Source: Flavobacteriaceae bacterium
GTDB lineage: Bacteria > Bacteroidota > Bacteroidia > Flavobacteriales > Flavobacteriaceae
Length of the DNA stretch: 49,021 bases
Direction: 5' to 3'
Assembly: GCA_947457105.1 (NCBI GenBank)
Contig: CANGUP010000004.1
Coordinates: forward strand, 1 to 49,021
Numbering within the stretch: position 1 is the first letter of the stretch; the number at the start of each line of letters is the position of its first letter. Positions 34,148 through 41,968 of this stretch are shown here, one piece after another. The position numbers and the translations under genes were made by a program. The notes under the pieces were generated by a model that had not been told where the DNA came from, did not search any database, and saw nothing but the letters and a program-made list of their open reading frames with translations.

Positions 34148-35019
34148 TTTTTAAATAATTTATTTTTTAAAACAAAAAATATAGGTGGAATAAATAGCTT
34201 AACATAGCTTTTAAAATTAAAAAAGGTTGAATTATCTACTCCTTTTATCCTATTAAGTTTTTGTTCAGATAATAATTGAAATGGTTTATTATTTTGTCTT
34301 TCAAAAAATTTGATGTTATTCTCACATGCTGCTATAAAACCTTGCTTCATTTTTTCATCATCAGCACACATAGACTCATTGTGAATTCTATAACTTACTA
34401 AAGCAATTTTAAGATTATGTATTTTTCTGGAAAAATAAAAAAATTCTATCCAAAAACACCAATCTTCATGATTAGGTAAATCTTCATTAAACTTGATTGC
34501 ATTTTTTTCTAAAATTTCTCTTTTTAACAAAACACAATGGCATGGTATACTAAATCCTGTTTCCCAATGATAAATCAATGTATCCATAAAATAGTCTTCG
34601 TTGGCAAAAGGCGTAACATATCGAGATCTATTAAAAGATTTAGTGGCGTGGTCAAATGGAAAATAGTCAGAAATTACGACATCTATTTCGTCATTGAAGC
34701 AGTTTATTTGATATTCAAATTTAAATTCATTCAATAAGTCGTCCGAATCTAAAAACTGTATATAATCACCTTTTGCAATCTTTAATCCAGCATTTCTTGC
34801 CGAACTCAATCCGCCGTTTTCTTTCTTTAAGTAAATAAATCTTTGGTCTTTTTCGCACCACTCTAGTGCTACTTCTTCAGTATGATCTGGTGATCCATCA
34901 TTCACAATAATACATTCCCAATTAGTGTAGGTTTGATCCAACACCGATTGCAATGTTTCGGGTAGAAACTGTGCTTGATTGTAACAAGGAACGATAATAG
35001 ATATCTTTGAATGCATCAT
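34144..35019 (-). CDS. Glycosyltransferase family 2
   Basis: This 291-residue GT-A enzyme has KISIIVPCYNQAQFLPETLQ, WECIIVNDGSPDHTEEVALE, YIQFLDSDDLLNEFKFEYQI and NEDLPNHEDWCFWIEFFYFS, the HEDW acceptor-side motif. The double ATG (MMHSKIS) leaves the exact start uncertain by one codon. It overlaps the WbsX-like gene by four bases. The C terminus (LFIPPIFFVLKNKLFKK) is hydrophobic and basic, fitting a peripheral membrane protein. Sugar unknown. Confidence 0.84.
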   Translation of the reverse strand: MMHSKISIIVPCYNQAQFLPETLQSVLDQTYTNWECIIVNDGSPDHTEEVALEWCEKDQRFIYLKKENGGLSSARNAGLKIAKGDYIQFLDSDDLLNEFKFEYQINCFNDEIDVVISDYFPFDHATKSFNRSRYVTPFANEDYFMDTLIYHWETGFSIPCHCVLLKREILEKNAIKFNEDLPNHEDWCFWIEFFYFSRKIHNLKIALVSYRIHNESMCADDEKMKQGFIAACENNIKFFERQNNKPFQLLSEQKLNRIKGVDNSTFFNFKSYVKLFIPPIFFVLKNKLFKK

Positions 35020-35028
35020 AAAACTTCT

Positions 35029-35946
35029 CTAGCTAGGAAAATTAAGTAAAAAAAAAGACTTGATTTTAAATTGATAATCTAAAAGTAAATTACCTCGCTT
35101 TAAATCGAAGAATAACAAACCAAAATAATGAAAATACTTGTTTAAATAACTTTTATTATCAACACATCTTTTCATTCTTTGAATGTAAAACCTTCTTTTA
35201 AACATTATAAAATCATGATAGTCACTTACTGCAACAGTTTTGTTTTTCAACCTTCTTTCAAAAGCATCTTCTTTCGCTACAATTTGCCAATATTGTGCTT
35301 TATATAAATTAGTATTGGCTGAAATACTATTAGAATTAATGCGATAATAGTAAAGAAAATCATTTAAAAATAAATGAGCTCCTGTTTCTTCTAATTTGTA
35401 ATATAAATCTTGGTCAACGGCTCTTTTAAACTTAGAATCAATTCCACTAGTTTTTAAATAACTACTCCTTCTAAAACTGCAAAAATGCGTTATCGCTCCT
35501 TTGCCATAAGTTAAATAAGAAGTCCCATTGGGTAATGCTTCGCCATGAGTACCATCGCCAGTTTTGTTCAAAAACAAATCAGTATGGTAATATTTAGAAG
35601 AAACCAAAGAAACCGATGGATGAAGCTTAAAAGCGGTAACCATTTTCTCTAAGGCAGTTATCTCAATAGCATCATCAGGATCTACAAAACTACACAATTC
35701 TCCTGTTGCTAATTCAACACAACGTCTCTTTGTATAACCACAACCTCTATTTTTATTGTTATGGAACAATTTAAAACGCGCGTCATTTTCTGTTAATTGT
35801 TTGATAATTTCAATTGAATCATCAGTAGAGGCATCATCAACAATTATAACTTCAAAATCCTGGTAGCTTTGATTCATAATACTAGCATAACAGTCCTTAA
35901 AAAAAGAACCATTGTTATAGTTGGCTATGAGGATTGAAAAAAGCAT
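35029..35946 (-). CDS. Glycosyltransferase family 2
   Basis: This 305-residue GT-A enzyme has LFSILIANYNNGSFFKDCYA, FEVIIVDDASTDDSIEIIKQ, GCGYTKRRCVELATGELCSF and the metal site FVDPDDAIEITALE. The KFKRAVDQDLYYKLEETGAH segment carries the acidic DQD motif found at the acceptor side of relatives. It lies 9 bp from the previous GT2 gene and 2 bp from the wecF-like gene, so it probably extends the sugar added by that enzyme. The sugar is not deducible. Confidence 0.83.
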   Translation of the reverse strand: MLFSILIANYNNGSFFKDCYASIMNQSYQDFEVIIVDDASTDDSIEIIKQLTENDARFKLFHNNKNRGCGYTKRRCVELATGELCSFVDPDDAIEITALEKMVTAFKLHPSVSLVSSKYYHTDLFLNKTGDGTHGEALPNGTSYLTYGKGAITHFCSFRRSSYLKTSGIDSKFKRAVDQDLYYKLEETGAHLFLNDFLYYYRINSNSISANTNLYKAQYWQIVAKEDAFERRLKNKTVAVSDYHDFIMFKRRFYIQRMKRCVDNKSYLNKYFHYFGLLFFDLKRGNLLLDYQFKIKSFFLLNFPS

Positions 35947-35948
35947 TG

Positions 35949-37181
35949 TTATTTATTTTTATTAATTATCAGCTCGTTTACTATTTTTAATAGATTTAAA
36001 ACTTTATCATTTACAGCTTTCTTTGAGTATTCATTATTTAATACCATTCTATTTATATCTAGTTCTTGATTAGTAATATTTTCAGATAATTGAAATTCAT
36101 TCATTGTATCAATATCGAAAATTTTCATTCCTAAATTTGAAAAGTATTTTAAAACTGGGCTTTTACTATTTAAAAATAGTTTTGCTCCCAAATGCCCCAT
36201 TGATACAATATTTCCAACTCCTTGTTGCCTAACATGGTTAAAAATTGCAAAACCACAACTAGAAAGAATTTCGTTATATTTATCTAATGACATAAAATCC
36301 AGAAGAGGTACAAAACTATCACCAAATATTTCTTTGCCACTATCGATAACCTTCTCTTTATATTCAGCTGTTCCACCATAACTTAATGGCACAAATAATT
36401 TTCTATCTTTAAAATTAAAATTTCTTAATTTATCAAAAACGTCTAAATGATTATTTGAAGGATCTGCAGAGTTTCCTAATAAAATATTACTTTTATTTAA
36501 AACGTTATCAATATCATTACCCTTTAATAAATCTTCTAATGTTCCATAGCTAAAAGTACCTAATTTTGCTTGTAATTTTAATTTTTTAATAAATACATAC
36601 TCATCTTTAATAACTGGTATTACAATATCAATTTTTTCAGCTGCTTTATAAAAAATGTTATAAAAATTACTTTTCAAAATATTAGATATCTTATTAGGCA
36701 GCCATATCGCTTTTTTGTTAGTTTTATCAAATAACCAAAAAGAAAAGGAATTATTTATTAATTGAATTTTTAAGGATGGCTTTTTTAAATTAAGTGCCTG
36801 AATAGTCTTTTTTTCATAAAGCTTATCATTAAACAATTGCCAGTTACCATATAAATCATAACCCCAAATTAACCATACTTTTACAATTTTTTCTGGTAGT
36901 AGCAAAACCATTTTTTGCTTATAAAAATCTAAAGCATGCAAAAAAACAACTTGACTTTTTTTATTTTTTAATTCTTGAATAAAATCTGAATAATCTTTAT
37001 CCAAAGTTAACTTTAAACGTTTTACTATACCTGACTTTACATAATTAAAATCATTCTCATCATTTTTAATAACATAATATTCAGATTCGTTAGGATGTGA
37101 ATATTCCATTATAGAAATTGCTGCATCTACAAATTTATCATCATTAAAAATATGTATGATTTTAGTACTCATTTTATTCAT
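35949..37181 (-). CDS. wecF: WecF-like Fuc4NAc transferase (GT56)
   Basis: This 410-residue protein has the features of the 4-alpha-L-fucosyltransferase family that includes enterobacterial WecF: KIIHIFNDDKFVDAAISIME at the N terminus, VWLIWGYDLYGNW, ILLGNSADPSNNHLDVFDKL, KLFVPLSYGGTAEYKEKVID, CGFAIFNHVRQQGVGNIVSM and GAKLFLNSKSPVLKYF. E. coli WecF moves Fuc4NAc from dTDP-Fuc4NAc to a lipid-linked acceptor; this protein is somewhat longer. The upstream aminotransferase and N-acetyltransferase genes could make such a donor. rml-type genes for the dTDP-ketosugar are not in the window. Two ATG codons near the start are possible. Confidence 0.82.
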   Translation of the reverse strand: MNKMSTKIIHIFNDDKFVDAAISIMEYSHPNESEYYVIKNDENDFNYVKSGIVKRLKLTLDKDYSDFIQELKNKKSQVVFLHALDFYKQKMVLLLPEKIVKVWLIWGYDLYGNWQLFNDKLYEKKTIQALNLKKPSLKIQLINNSFSFWLFDKTNKKAIWLPNKISNILKSNFYNIFYKAAEKIDIVIPVIKDEYVFIKKLKLQAKLGTFSYGTLEDLLKGNDIDNVLNKSNILLGNSADPSNNHLDVFDKLRNFNFKDRKLFVPLSYGGTAEYKEKVIDSGKEIFGDSFVPLLDFMSLDKYNEILSSCGFAIFNHVRQQGVGNIVSMGHLGAKLFLNSKSPVLKYFSNLGMKIFDIDTMNEFQLSENITNQELDINRMVLNNEYSKKAVNDKVLNLLKIVNELIINKNK

Positions 37182-37827
37182 TAAAACTTAAAGGCTGTAA
37201 TTCTCTCTTAATTACAGCAGGAATACCTATTACTAATGAATTATCAGGTATGTCTTTTGTAACAACAGAACAAGCACCTACAATTACATTTTTGCCAATT
37301 GTAACTTTTGGTAAAACAGTAGAATTGGTTCCTAATACGGAATAATCTCCAATTGAACAATTTCCAGAAATATTTACACCAGGAGATAACTCAACAAACT
37401 TACCAATTTTGGTATCATGACCTATTGTACAATTTAGGTTAACCAAAACTCCTTTACCAATTGTAATATCATTTGTCATTACTGTTCCTGTCATAATATT
37501 AGAACCCTCATCCACAAAATTTCCAAAATGTCCAATTGATGCTTTTGGACTTATTGTTGATTCAAATTTACCTCCTATTTTTGTAAATTTATCATACAAT
37601 TTCTTTCTTAAAATTGGGTTTCCAATACCAATTGTAAACTTAGCGTCTGTTTCTTTAAAAAAGGTTTGAGCTTGTTCAATACTTTTTAAAACTGGAAACT
37701 TATTGTAGAGTACATCATCAATATCTTCATTAACATCATCATAAAAAACTAAATTTTCTAGTTGATTTAATTGATGTAAAACTTCTAATACTTCTTTAGC
37801 AAATCCTTTGGCTCCAACTATTAGCAT
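37174..37827 (-). CDS. Amino-sugar N-acetyltransferase, PglD/NeuD-like (second copy)
   Basis: This 217-residue protein has the PglD layout: LIVGAKGFAKEVLEVLHQLN, NLVFYDDVNEDI, FTIGIGNPILRKKL, then the beta helix with LNCTIGHDTKIGKFVELSPG, CSIGDYSVLGTNSTVLPKVT and VIVGACSVVTKDIPDN, ending VIGIPAVIKRE. The catalytic histidine of the family lies in IGHD. Set between a DegT aminotransferase and a WecF-like transferase, it most likely acetylates the 4-amino group of a dTDP-4-amino-4,6-dideoxyhexose. It overlaps both neighbours by 7-8 bp. It is clearly different in sequence from the copy at 13432-14082. Confidence 0.82.
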   Translation of the reverse strand: MLIVGAKGFAKEVLEVLHQLNQLENLVFYDDVNEDIDDVLYNKFPVLKSIEQAQTFFKETDAKFTIGIGNPILRKKLYDKFTKIGGKFESTISPKASIGHFGNFVDEGSNIMTGTVMTNDITIGKGVLVNLNCTIGHDTKIGKFVELSPGVNISGNCSIGDYSVLGTNSTVLPKVTIGKNVIVGACSVVTKDIPDNSLVIGIPAVIKRELQPLSFNE

Positions 37828-38897
37828 AATGTTTTATTTATAATTGAAATTATTTTTTTTACATCTTCAAGTGATATATCTGCATACAATGGTAAACACA
37901 AAACTCTGGAGGCGATACTTTCTGAAATAGGCATTAAAGCACCATTTACATAATTTATAGTATTTAAAGAAGGATAAAAATACCTTCTTGGGAAAATATC
38001 TTGTTCGTTTAAAGCTTTTTGAACTTGCAACAACGATCCTTCATTTTCTATAACTACAGGATAATAGCTGTAATTCCATTGTGTTTTTTCTCTTATTTTT
38101 ATGGTTTTTAATTTAGAAAAATCTAAATTTGTTTGATAACAATCAACTACTTCTTTTCTACCTTTCAATATAAATTCCATGTGAGGCAAAACGGCTAAAC
38201 CCATAGCACCACTCAACTCTGATATTTTACCATTGATCCCTAAGCCGTGAAAATCTAATAGTCCATTATGTCCGAAATTATGACTGTAAAACATTTTATG
38301 AAGCAACGATTCATCTTTACAAAACAAAGCGCCACCTTCACCAGTGTGAAATAATTTGGTTGCGTGAAAACTGCAAGTACTTACATCACCAAAGTCAAAA
38401 ATAGATTTGTTATTATAAGTTACACCAAAAGCATGCGCTGCATCGTAAATTACTTTTAAGTTATATTTCGCTGCAATAGCTTCAATAGCCTCAAGGTTGC
38501 ATGGATTTCCGAATACGTGAGTAGCTAAAATACAAGTAGTTTTTGGAGTTATAGCGGCTTCAATTTTAGTTTCATCAATAGTAAGATATTCTGGATGAAT
38601 ATCTACAAAAACTGGGGTACAATTTTCCCAAACAATAGAAGCTGTTGTAGCAACATAACTAAAAGGTGTTGTAATAATTTCACCTTTATTGCCTAAAATT
38701 TTCAGAGCAATTTGTATAGGAATGGTTCCATTATTCATTACCAATATGTTAGAAACAGAAAGATACTCTTTTAGTTTTTCTTCTAATTCTAAAACTAATG
38801 CTCCTCGATTAGTAAGCCATTGATTATCCCAAATACGTTGTAAATGATTTTGGTAATCTTCTATCGGTGGAAAAAATGTTTTAGTGACGTTTATCAT
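37821..38897 (-). CDS. Sugar aminotransferase, VioA/FdtB/WecE-like (DegT family)
   Basis: This 358-residue PLP enzyme has VTKTFFPPIEDYQNHLQRIW, WLTNRGALVLELEEKL, ILVMNNGTIPIQIAL, ATHVFGNPCNLEAIEAI, VIYDAAHAFGVTYNNKSIFD and the Schiff-base lysine in SFHATKLFHTGEGGALF (about residue 181). These features match the group that makes dTDP-4-amino-4,6-dideoxy-glucose or -galactose. The product would be acetylated by the protein encoded next and used by the WecF-like transferase. It follows the first wzt gene after a 13-bp gap. Confidence 0.86.
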   Translation of the reverse strand: MINVTKTFFPPIEDYQNHLQRIWDNQWLTNRGALVLELEEKLKEYLSVSNILVMNNGTIPIQIALKILGNKGEIITTPFSYVATTASIVWENCTPVFVDIHPEYLTIDETKIEAAITPKTTCILATHVFGNPCNLEAIEAIAAKYNLKVIYDAAHAFGVTYNNKSIFDFGDVSTCSFHATKLFHTGEGGALFCKDESLLHKMFYSHNFGHNGLLDFHGLGINGKISELSGAMGLAVLPHMEFILKGRKEVVDCYQTNLDFSKLKTIKIREKTQWNYSYYPVVIENEGSLLQVQKALNEQDIFPRRYFYPSLNTINYVNGALMPISESIASRVLCLPLYADISLEDVKKIISIINKTLC

Positions 38898-38910
38898 TTT
38901 AGTTATTTTT

Positions 38911-40191
38911 TTAAAAAAAATTAGCTTTCATCAAAGAAGAATGTCCTAATCTTATTTTCTTTTCAGGATTAAAAAAATTAGATTCTAAAATAGTCAAAGT
39001 AAGTGCATTTTGTAGTACATCGCAAAAATCTTCAGGCGCTGTAGATTTGTGAGAAATCTGATAATTAAAACTATAATTTTGAGGTCTTAAATTAACTTCT
39101 GGAATTTCTAATACAAATTTATTGTCTGCTATATTATCAAAATTATGTATCATTTCATCAGAAACCCAACCCACAATTCTATTTTCATATGTATCAGAGA
39201 AATTACATGCTACAATCATGTATTTTATATCAATGTTTTTCTCTTTTTCAAAGTAAAACTCAATTTTTAACATATCACCACTAAAAATCTCTGAAACAAC
39301 TTTATTGTTTTTATCTTTTAGTATTATGTCAGTAATCTTAATTTTTTCATTTCCAACTTTATCGGTTCTTGACAAAATTGGAACTCCTATTTGACCGTTT
39401 GTGTCGTTTAAGTAGGTTTCTATTGTTTGGTCAATTATGCCTTGAAAGTTTAAGGTTCCGTTTTTTAAATAAATTCCCGAATTACACAATGCTTTCACTG
39501 CTGCTAAATTATGACTTACAAATAAAACTGTTCTTCCTTCACCTTTACTTACATCGCCCATTTTTCCTAAACACTTTTTCTGAAACTCGGCATCACCAAC
39601 TGCTAATACTTCATCGACGATAAGTATTTCGCTTTCTAAATGAGCTGCCACTGCAAAGGCTAATCTAACATACATCCCAGAGGAATACCTTTTTACAGGT
39701 GTATCTATATATCTTTCAACTCCTGAAAAGGCTACAATTTCATCAAACTTTCTTGTAATTTCTGCTCGACGCATTCCTAGAATTGCTCCATTAAGATAAA
39801 TATTTTCTCTTCCTGTCATTTCTGGGTTAAATCCTGTACCTACTTCCAACAAAGAAGCAACTCTTCCGTTAACTTTAAAACTTCCTGTGGTTGGTTTTGT
39901 TACTTTACTTAAAAGTTTTAACAAGGTACTTTTACCTGCACCATTTCTTCCAATAATACCAACAGCATCTCCTTGTTGAATCTCAAAATTGATGTCTTTT
40001 AAAGACCAAACATATTTACTTCCACCAATTGATGTTCTATCATTAGTATCACCTATTTTTAGATATGGATTTTCTTTACCTCGAAGTTTATGCCAAAATC
40101 GATTTAAATCATGGGTAATTGTTCCTGTTCCAACTTCTCCCAATCTATATTGCTTCGATATATTTTCTGCAATTATTGCTAATTCTTTCAT
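38911..40191 (-). CDS. wzt: Polysaccharide ABC exporter, ATPase subunit (first Wzt)
   Basis: This 426-residue ATPase begins with the Bacteroidota lead (NPYLKIGDTNDRTS). It has Walker A GIIGRNGAGKST, signature [12 protein letters not shown], Walker [17 protein letters not shown] and the switch histidine in LFVSHNLAA. Residues from about 250 form a beta-rich Wzt C-terminal domain (VGNEKIKITDIILKDKNNKV, KIEFYFEKEKN-like strands, PEVNLRPQNYSFNYQIS). In known systems this domain selects the polysaccharide to be exported. The N-terminal two thirds are nearly the same as in the second Wzt (4092-5315), while the C-terminal domain differs, so the two pairs may serve different glycans. Confidence 0.92.
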   Translation of the reverse strand: MKELAIIAENISKQYRLGEVGTGTITHDLNRFWHKLRGKENPYLKIGDTNDRTSIGGSKYVWSLKDINFEIQQGDAVGIIGRNGAGKSTLLKLLSKVTKPTTGSFKVNGRVASLLEVGTGFNPEMTGRENIYLNGAILGMRRAEITRKFDEIVAFSGVERYIDTPVKRYSSGMYVRLAFAVAAHLESEILIVDEVLAVGDAEFQKKCLGKMGDVSKGEGRTVLFVSHNLAAVKALCNSGIYLKNGTLNFQGIIDQTIETYLNDTNGQIGVPILSRTDKVGNEKIKITDIILKDKNNKVVSEIFSGDMLKIEFYFEKEKNIDIKYMIVACNFSDTYENRIVGWVSDEMIHNFDNIADNKFVLEIPEVNLRPQNYSFNYQISHKSTAPEDFCDVLQNALTLTILESNFFNPEKKIRLGHSSLMKANFF

Positions 40192-40196
40192 AATAA

Positions 40197-41048
40197 TTAA
40201 ATAGAGTCCATAAATCCTTTTTCTACTTTATTGAAAGTGATAACACCTACAAAAAGTAAAATTATAACAAACAAAGATGTAAAAATTAAACTACTTGGCT
40301 CAAAATGTCCAGAACCCAAATATCCATATCTAAAACATTCAAAAATTCCAGTTAAGGGATTCGCATTGACTATCCACCTGTATTGTTCTGGCATAGCCGA
40401 TATAGGATAAACTACTGGAGTAGCATACATATACAATTGGATTCCAAAAGCTAACAAAAAACTTAGATCTTTATATTTGGTAGTCATCGATGAAAATATC
40501 ATTCCTAATCCTAAAGCAAATCCAGCCATTAATAAAACTAAAAAAGGCGTCATTAAAACCCATAGATTGGGCTGTATCGTTTTATCGATAAACGTATAGT
40601 AAAGTACAACAGCAATAAACAATAAAAACTGAACTCCAAATTTTAATAAACCTGAAAAAACAATTGATAATGGCATAATCAACCTCGGAAAATACACTTT
40701 ACCAAAAATAGAGGCATTGCTTTGAAATACAGAAGAGGTTTTTACAAGAGAATCGGAAAAGTAATTCCAAATAGTAATTCCTGCTAAATAAAACGCAATT
40801 TGCGGAAGTCCATCGGTAGAAAGTCGAGCAACTTGACCAAATAAAACTACGTATATTAATGAAGTTAAAATAGGTTGCACAAAAAACCATATAGGTCCCA
40901 AAATAGTTTGCTTGTAAAAAGTGATAAAATCTCTTTTCAAAAGCATTAGCAATAAATCGCGATAATGCCAAAGTTCTTTAAAATTTACAGAAAACAATGA
41001 AGAATCTGCTTTAATCTCTTCGGTCCACAATTGTTTATTAGTATTCAT
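40197..41048 (-). CDS. wzm: Polysaccharide ABC exporter, permease subunit (first Wzm)
   Basis: This 283-residue ABC-2 permease with about six membrane segments has the Wzm lead FKELWHYRDLLLMLLKRDFI, then TILGPIWFFVQPILTSLIYV, IAFYLAGITIWNYFSDSLVK, FGKVYFPRLIMPLSIVFSGL and PVVYPISAMPEQYRWIVNAN. It forms the channel for the ATPase encoded 5 bp downstream. Its closest relative in the window is the permease at 5315-6184, with which it shares long motifs such as FGKVYFPRLIMP. It follows the regulator gene after 13 bp, so the first Wzm/Wzt pair leads the main operon. Confidence 0.93.
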   Translation of the reverse strand: MNTNKQLWTEEIKADSSLFSVNFKELWHYRDLLLMLLKRDFITFYKQTILGPIWFFVQPILTSLIYVVLFGQVARLSTDGLPQIAFYLAGITIWNYFSDSLVKTSSVFQSNASIFGKVYFPRLIMPLSIVFSGLLKFGVQFLLFIAVVLYYTFIDKTIQPNLWVLMTPFLVLLMAGFALGLGMIFSSMTTKYKDLSFLLAFGIQLYMYATPVVYPISAMPEQYRWIVNANPLTGIFECFRYGYLGSGHFEPSSLIFTSLFVIILLFVGVITFNKVEKGFMDSI

Positions 41049-41061
41049 AAATTAAATAAAA

Positions 41062-41574
41062 TTAGCATTCAAAATTCTCGTAAATAATTAAGCCACTTTC
41101 TGAAGGAAAATCTTGCAAAGTGAAGACCACTTTACGTTTTATTTCATCTTCAATTTTCATAGCCAATTGATCAATATAATCAGCATTCAATTGTTTACCA
41201 ACAATCAAAACCTCAATAACACCCGAATCGATACCATTAGCATAATCTCCTAACACAACAATTTGGTGTACTTTTCCCATTCGCTCTAAAATCATGTCAA
41301 TAATAGCATCCAAACCTAAATGTTTGTATACTATTTGTTGCAATGTATTAAATAAGGGATGTTTTATGTTTGCCTTGTATGAAACCCTATTCTGAGCCGC
41401 TTTCTTCTCTAAATAGCCAGCTTCAGAAAGGTTGTTTAATTCCTTTCTAATGGCATTTGTAGATTCATTCATCTCTTCTGCCAAGCCACGTAAATGACCA
41501 TTATTAGCAGTATTGATAAAAAACTTTACCAAGATACGAATACGTGTTTTAGAAGTAATAAGAGTTTCTAACAT
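41062..41574 (-). CDS. Winged-helix regulator fused to a nucleotidyltransferase-like domain
   Basis: This 170-residue protein has an N-terminal winged helix (TSKTRIRILVKFFINTANNG, LAEEMNESTNAIRKELNNL, GYLEKKAAQNRVSYKANI) typical of ArsR/MarR-like regulators. The second half (HQIVVLGDYANGIDSGVIEV, then LVVGK-like strand and VFTLQDFPSESGLIIYEN) resembles a minimal nucleotidyltransferase, but the usual GSxxxG and DxD catalytic residues are altered to GDYANG and SGVIEV. It may thus be a sensor rather than an enzyme. It is the first gene after a strong promoter and directly precedes wzm, so it probably controls the polysaccharide locus, perhaps including its own promoter. Such small fusions are often seen at the head of Bacteroidota capsule loci. 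Confidence 0.7.
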   Translation of the reverse strand: MLETLITSKTRIRILVKFFINTANNGHLRGLAEEMNESTNAIRKELNNLSEAGYLEKKAAQNRVSYKANIKHPLFNTLQQIVYKHLGLDAIIDMILERMGKVHQIVVLGDYANGIDSGVIEVLIVGKQLNADYIDQLAMKIEDEIKRKVVFTLQDFPSESGLIIYENFEC

Positions 41575-41593
41575 AGTCAGTTACATTAATAAC

Positions 41594-41610
41594 GAGTAAC
41601 AAAAGTACTC
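41594..41610. promoter_or_regulatory. Inverted repeat over the -7 element, candidate operator
   Basis: GAGTA and TACTC form a perfect 5-bp dyad with a 7-base centre that contains most of the -7 hexamer region of the locus promoter. A repressor bound here would block transcription start. The winged-helix protein encoded 20 bases downstream is the obvious candidate to bind it. The arms are short, so chance occurrence in AT-rich DNA remains possible. Confidence 0.35.
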
Positions 41611-41630
41611 ATTTATTTGAAATCACCAAA
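41600..41630 (-). promoter_or_regulatory. Bacteroidota sigma-70-type promoter of the polysaccharide locus
   Basis: On the minus strand TTTG (41627-41630) and TACTTTTG (41600-41607) are separated by exactly 19 bp, a complete match to the Bacteroidota promoter consensus TTTG-N19-TANNTTTG. Transcription would begin close to 41595, about 20 bases before the regulator ATG. This is the best promoter in the window and is the likely main start for the wzm/wzt and glycosyltransferase operon. Confidence 0.7.
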
Positions 41631-41862
41631 TTAATTAATTGTAAATAACCAAATTTTACAAATAAGCAATGAGAGAGAAGATTTAAGTTATAAGTGATTT
41701 TTTATAAGCTATAAGTGTACAATCAAAAATTAATTGTTTTGCAAAAGCATTCTCCTACTCTGGAGGAGCGTCCGAAGGACGAGGTGACTTTTAAACTACT
41801 AAACAAAAAGCAGATTGCAGATGACAGAACACTGAACACTGAACACTGAGCCTGTCGAAGTG
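41631..41862. other. Non-coding spacer with short dispersed-type repeats
   Basis: No gene is visible between the promoter and the terminator. The spacer holds a hairpin CGTCCGAAGGACG (41769-41781), which recurs in altered form as GTCCTAAGGAC at 41908-41918. It also holds three direct copies of GAACACT near 41827-41848, followed by GAGCCTGTCGAAGTG, a sequence of the kind that is common in intergenic hairpins of many bacterial genomes. Past the terminator, at about 41937-41963, heptamers of the AAATCTC/AAATCCC type are repeated. These look like small mobile or slippage-born repeats. Confidence 0.5.
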
Positions 41863-41892
41863 AAAAAGCCCTTCCGTTTCCGAAAGAGCTTT
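41863..41892 (-). terminator. Rho-independent terminator of the giant T9SS protein gene
   Basis: Read as minus-strand RNA, AAAGCUCUUUCG and CGGAAGGGCUUU pair over 12 positions (two of them G-U), closing a GAAA tetraloop, and a run of U follows directly. On the plus strand the same sequence would have two mismatches, so the minus direction is favoured. It lies about 76 bp after the stop codon at 41969 and isolates that gene from the polysaccharide locus downstream. Confidence 0.85.
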
Positions 41893-41968
41893 CTCTAATT
41901 ATTTCGAGTCCTAAGGACGAGTTAACCTAATAACTGAAATCTCAAATCCCAAATCTCAAATCTGAACA

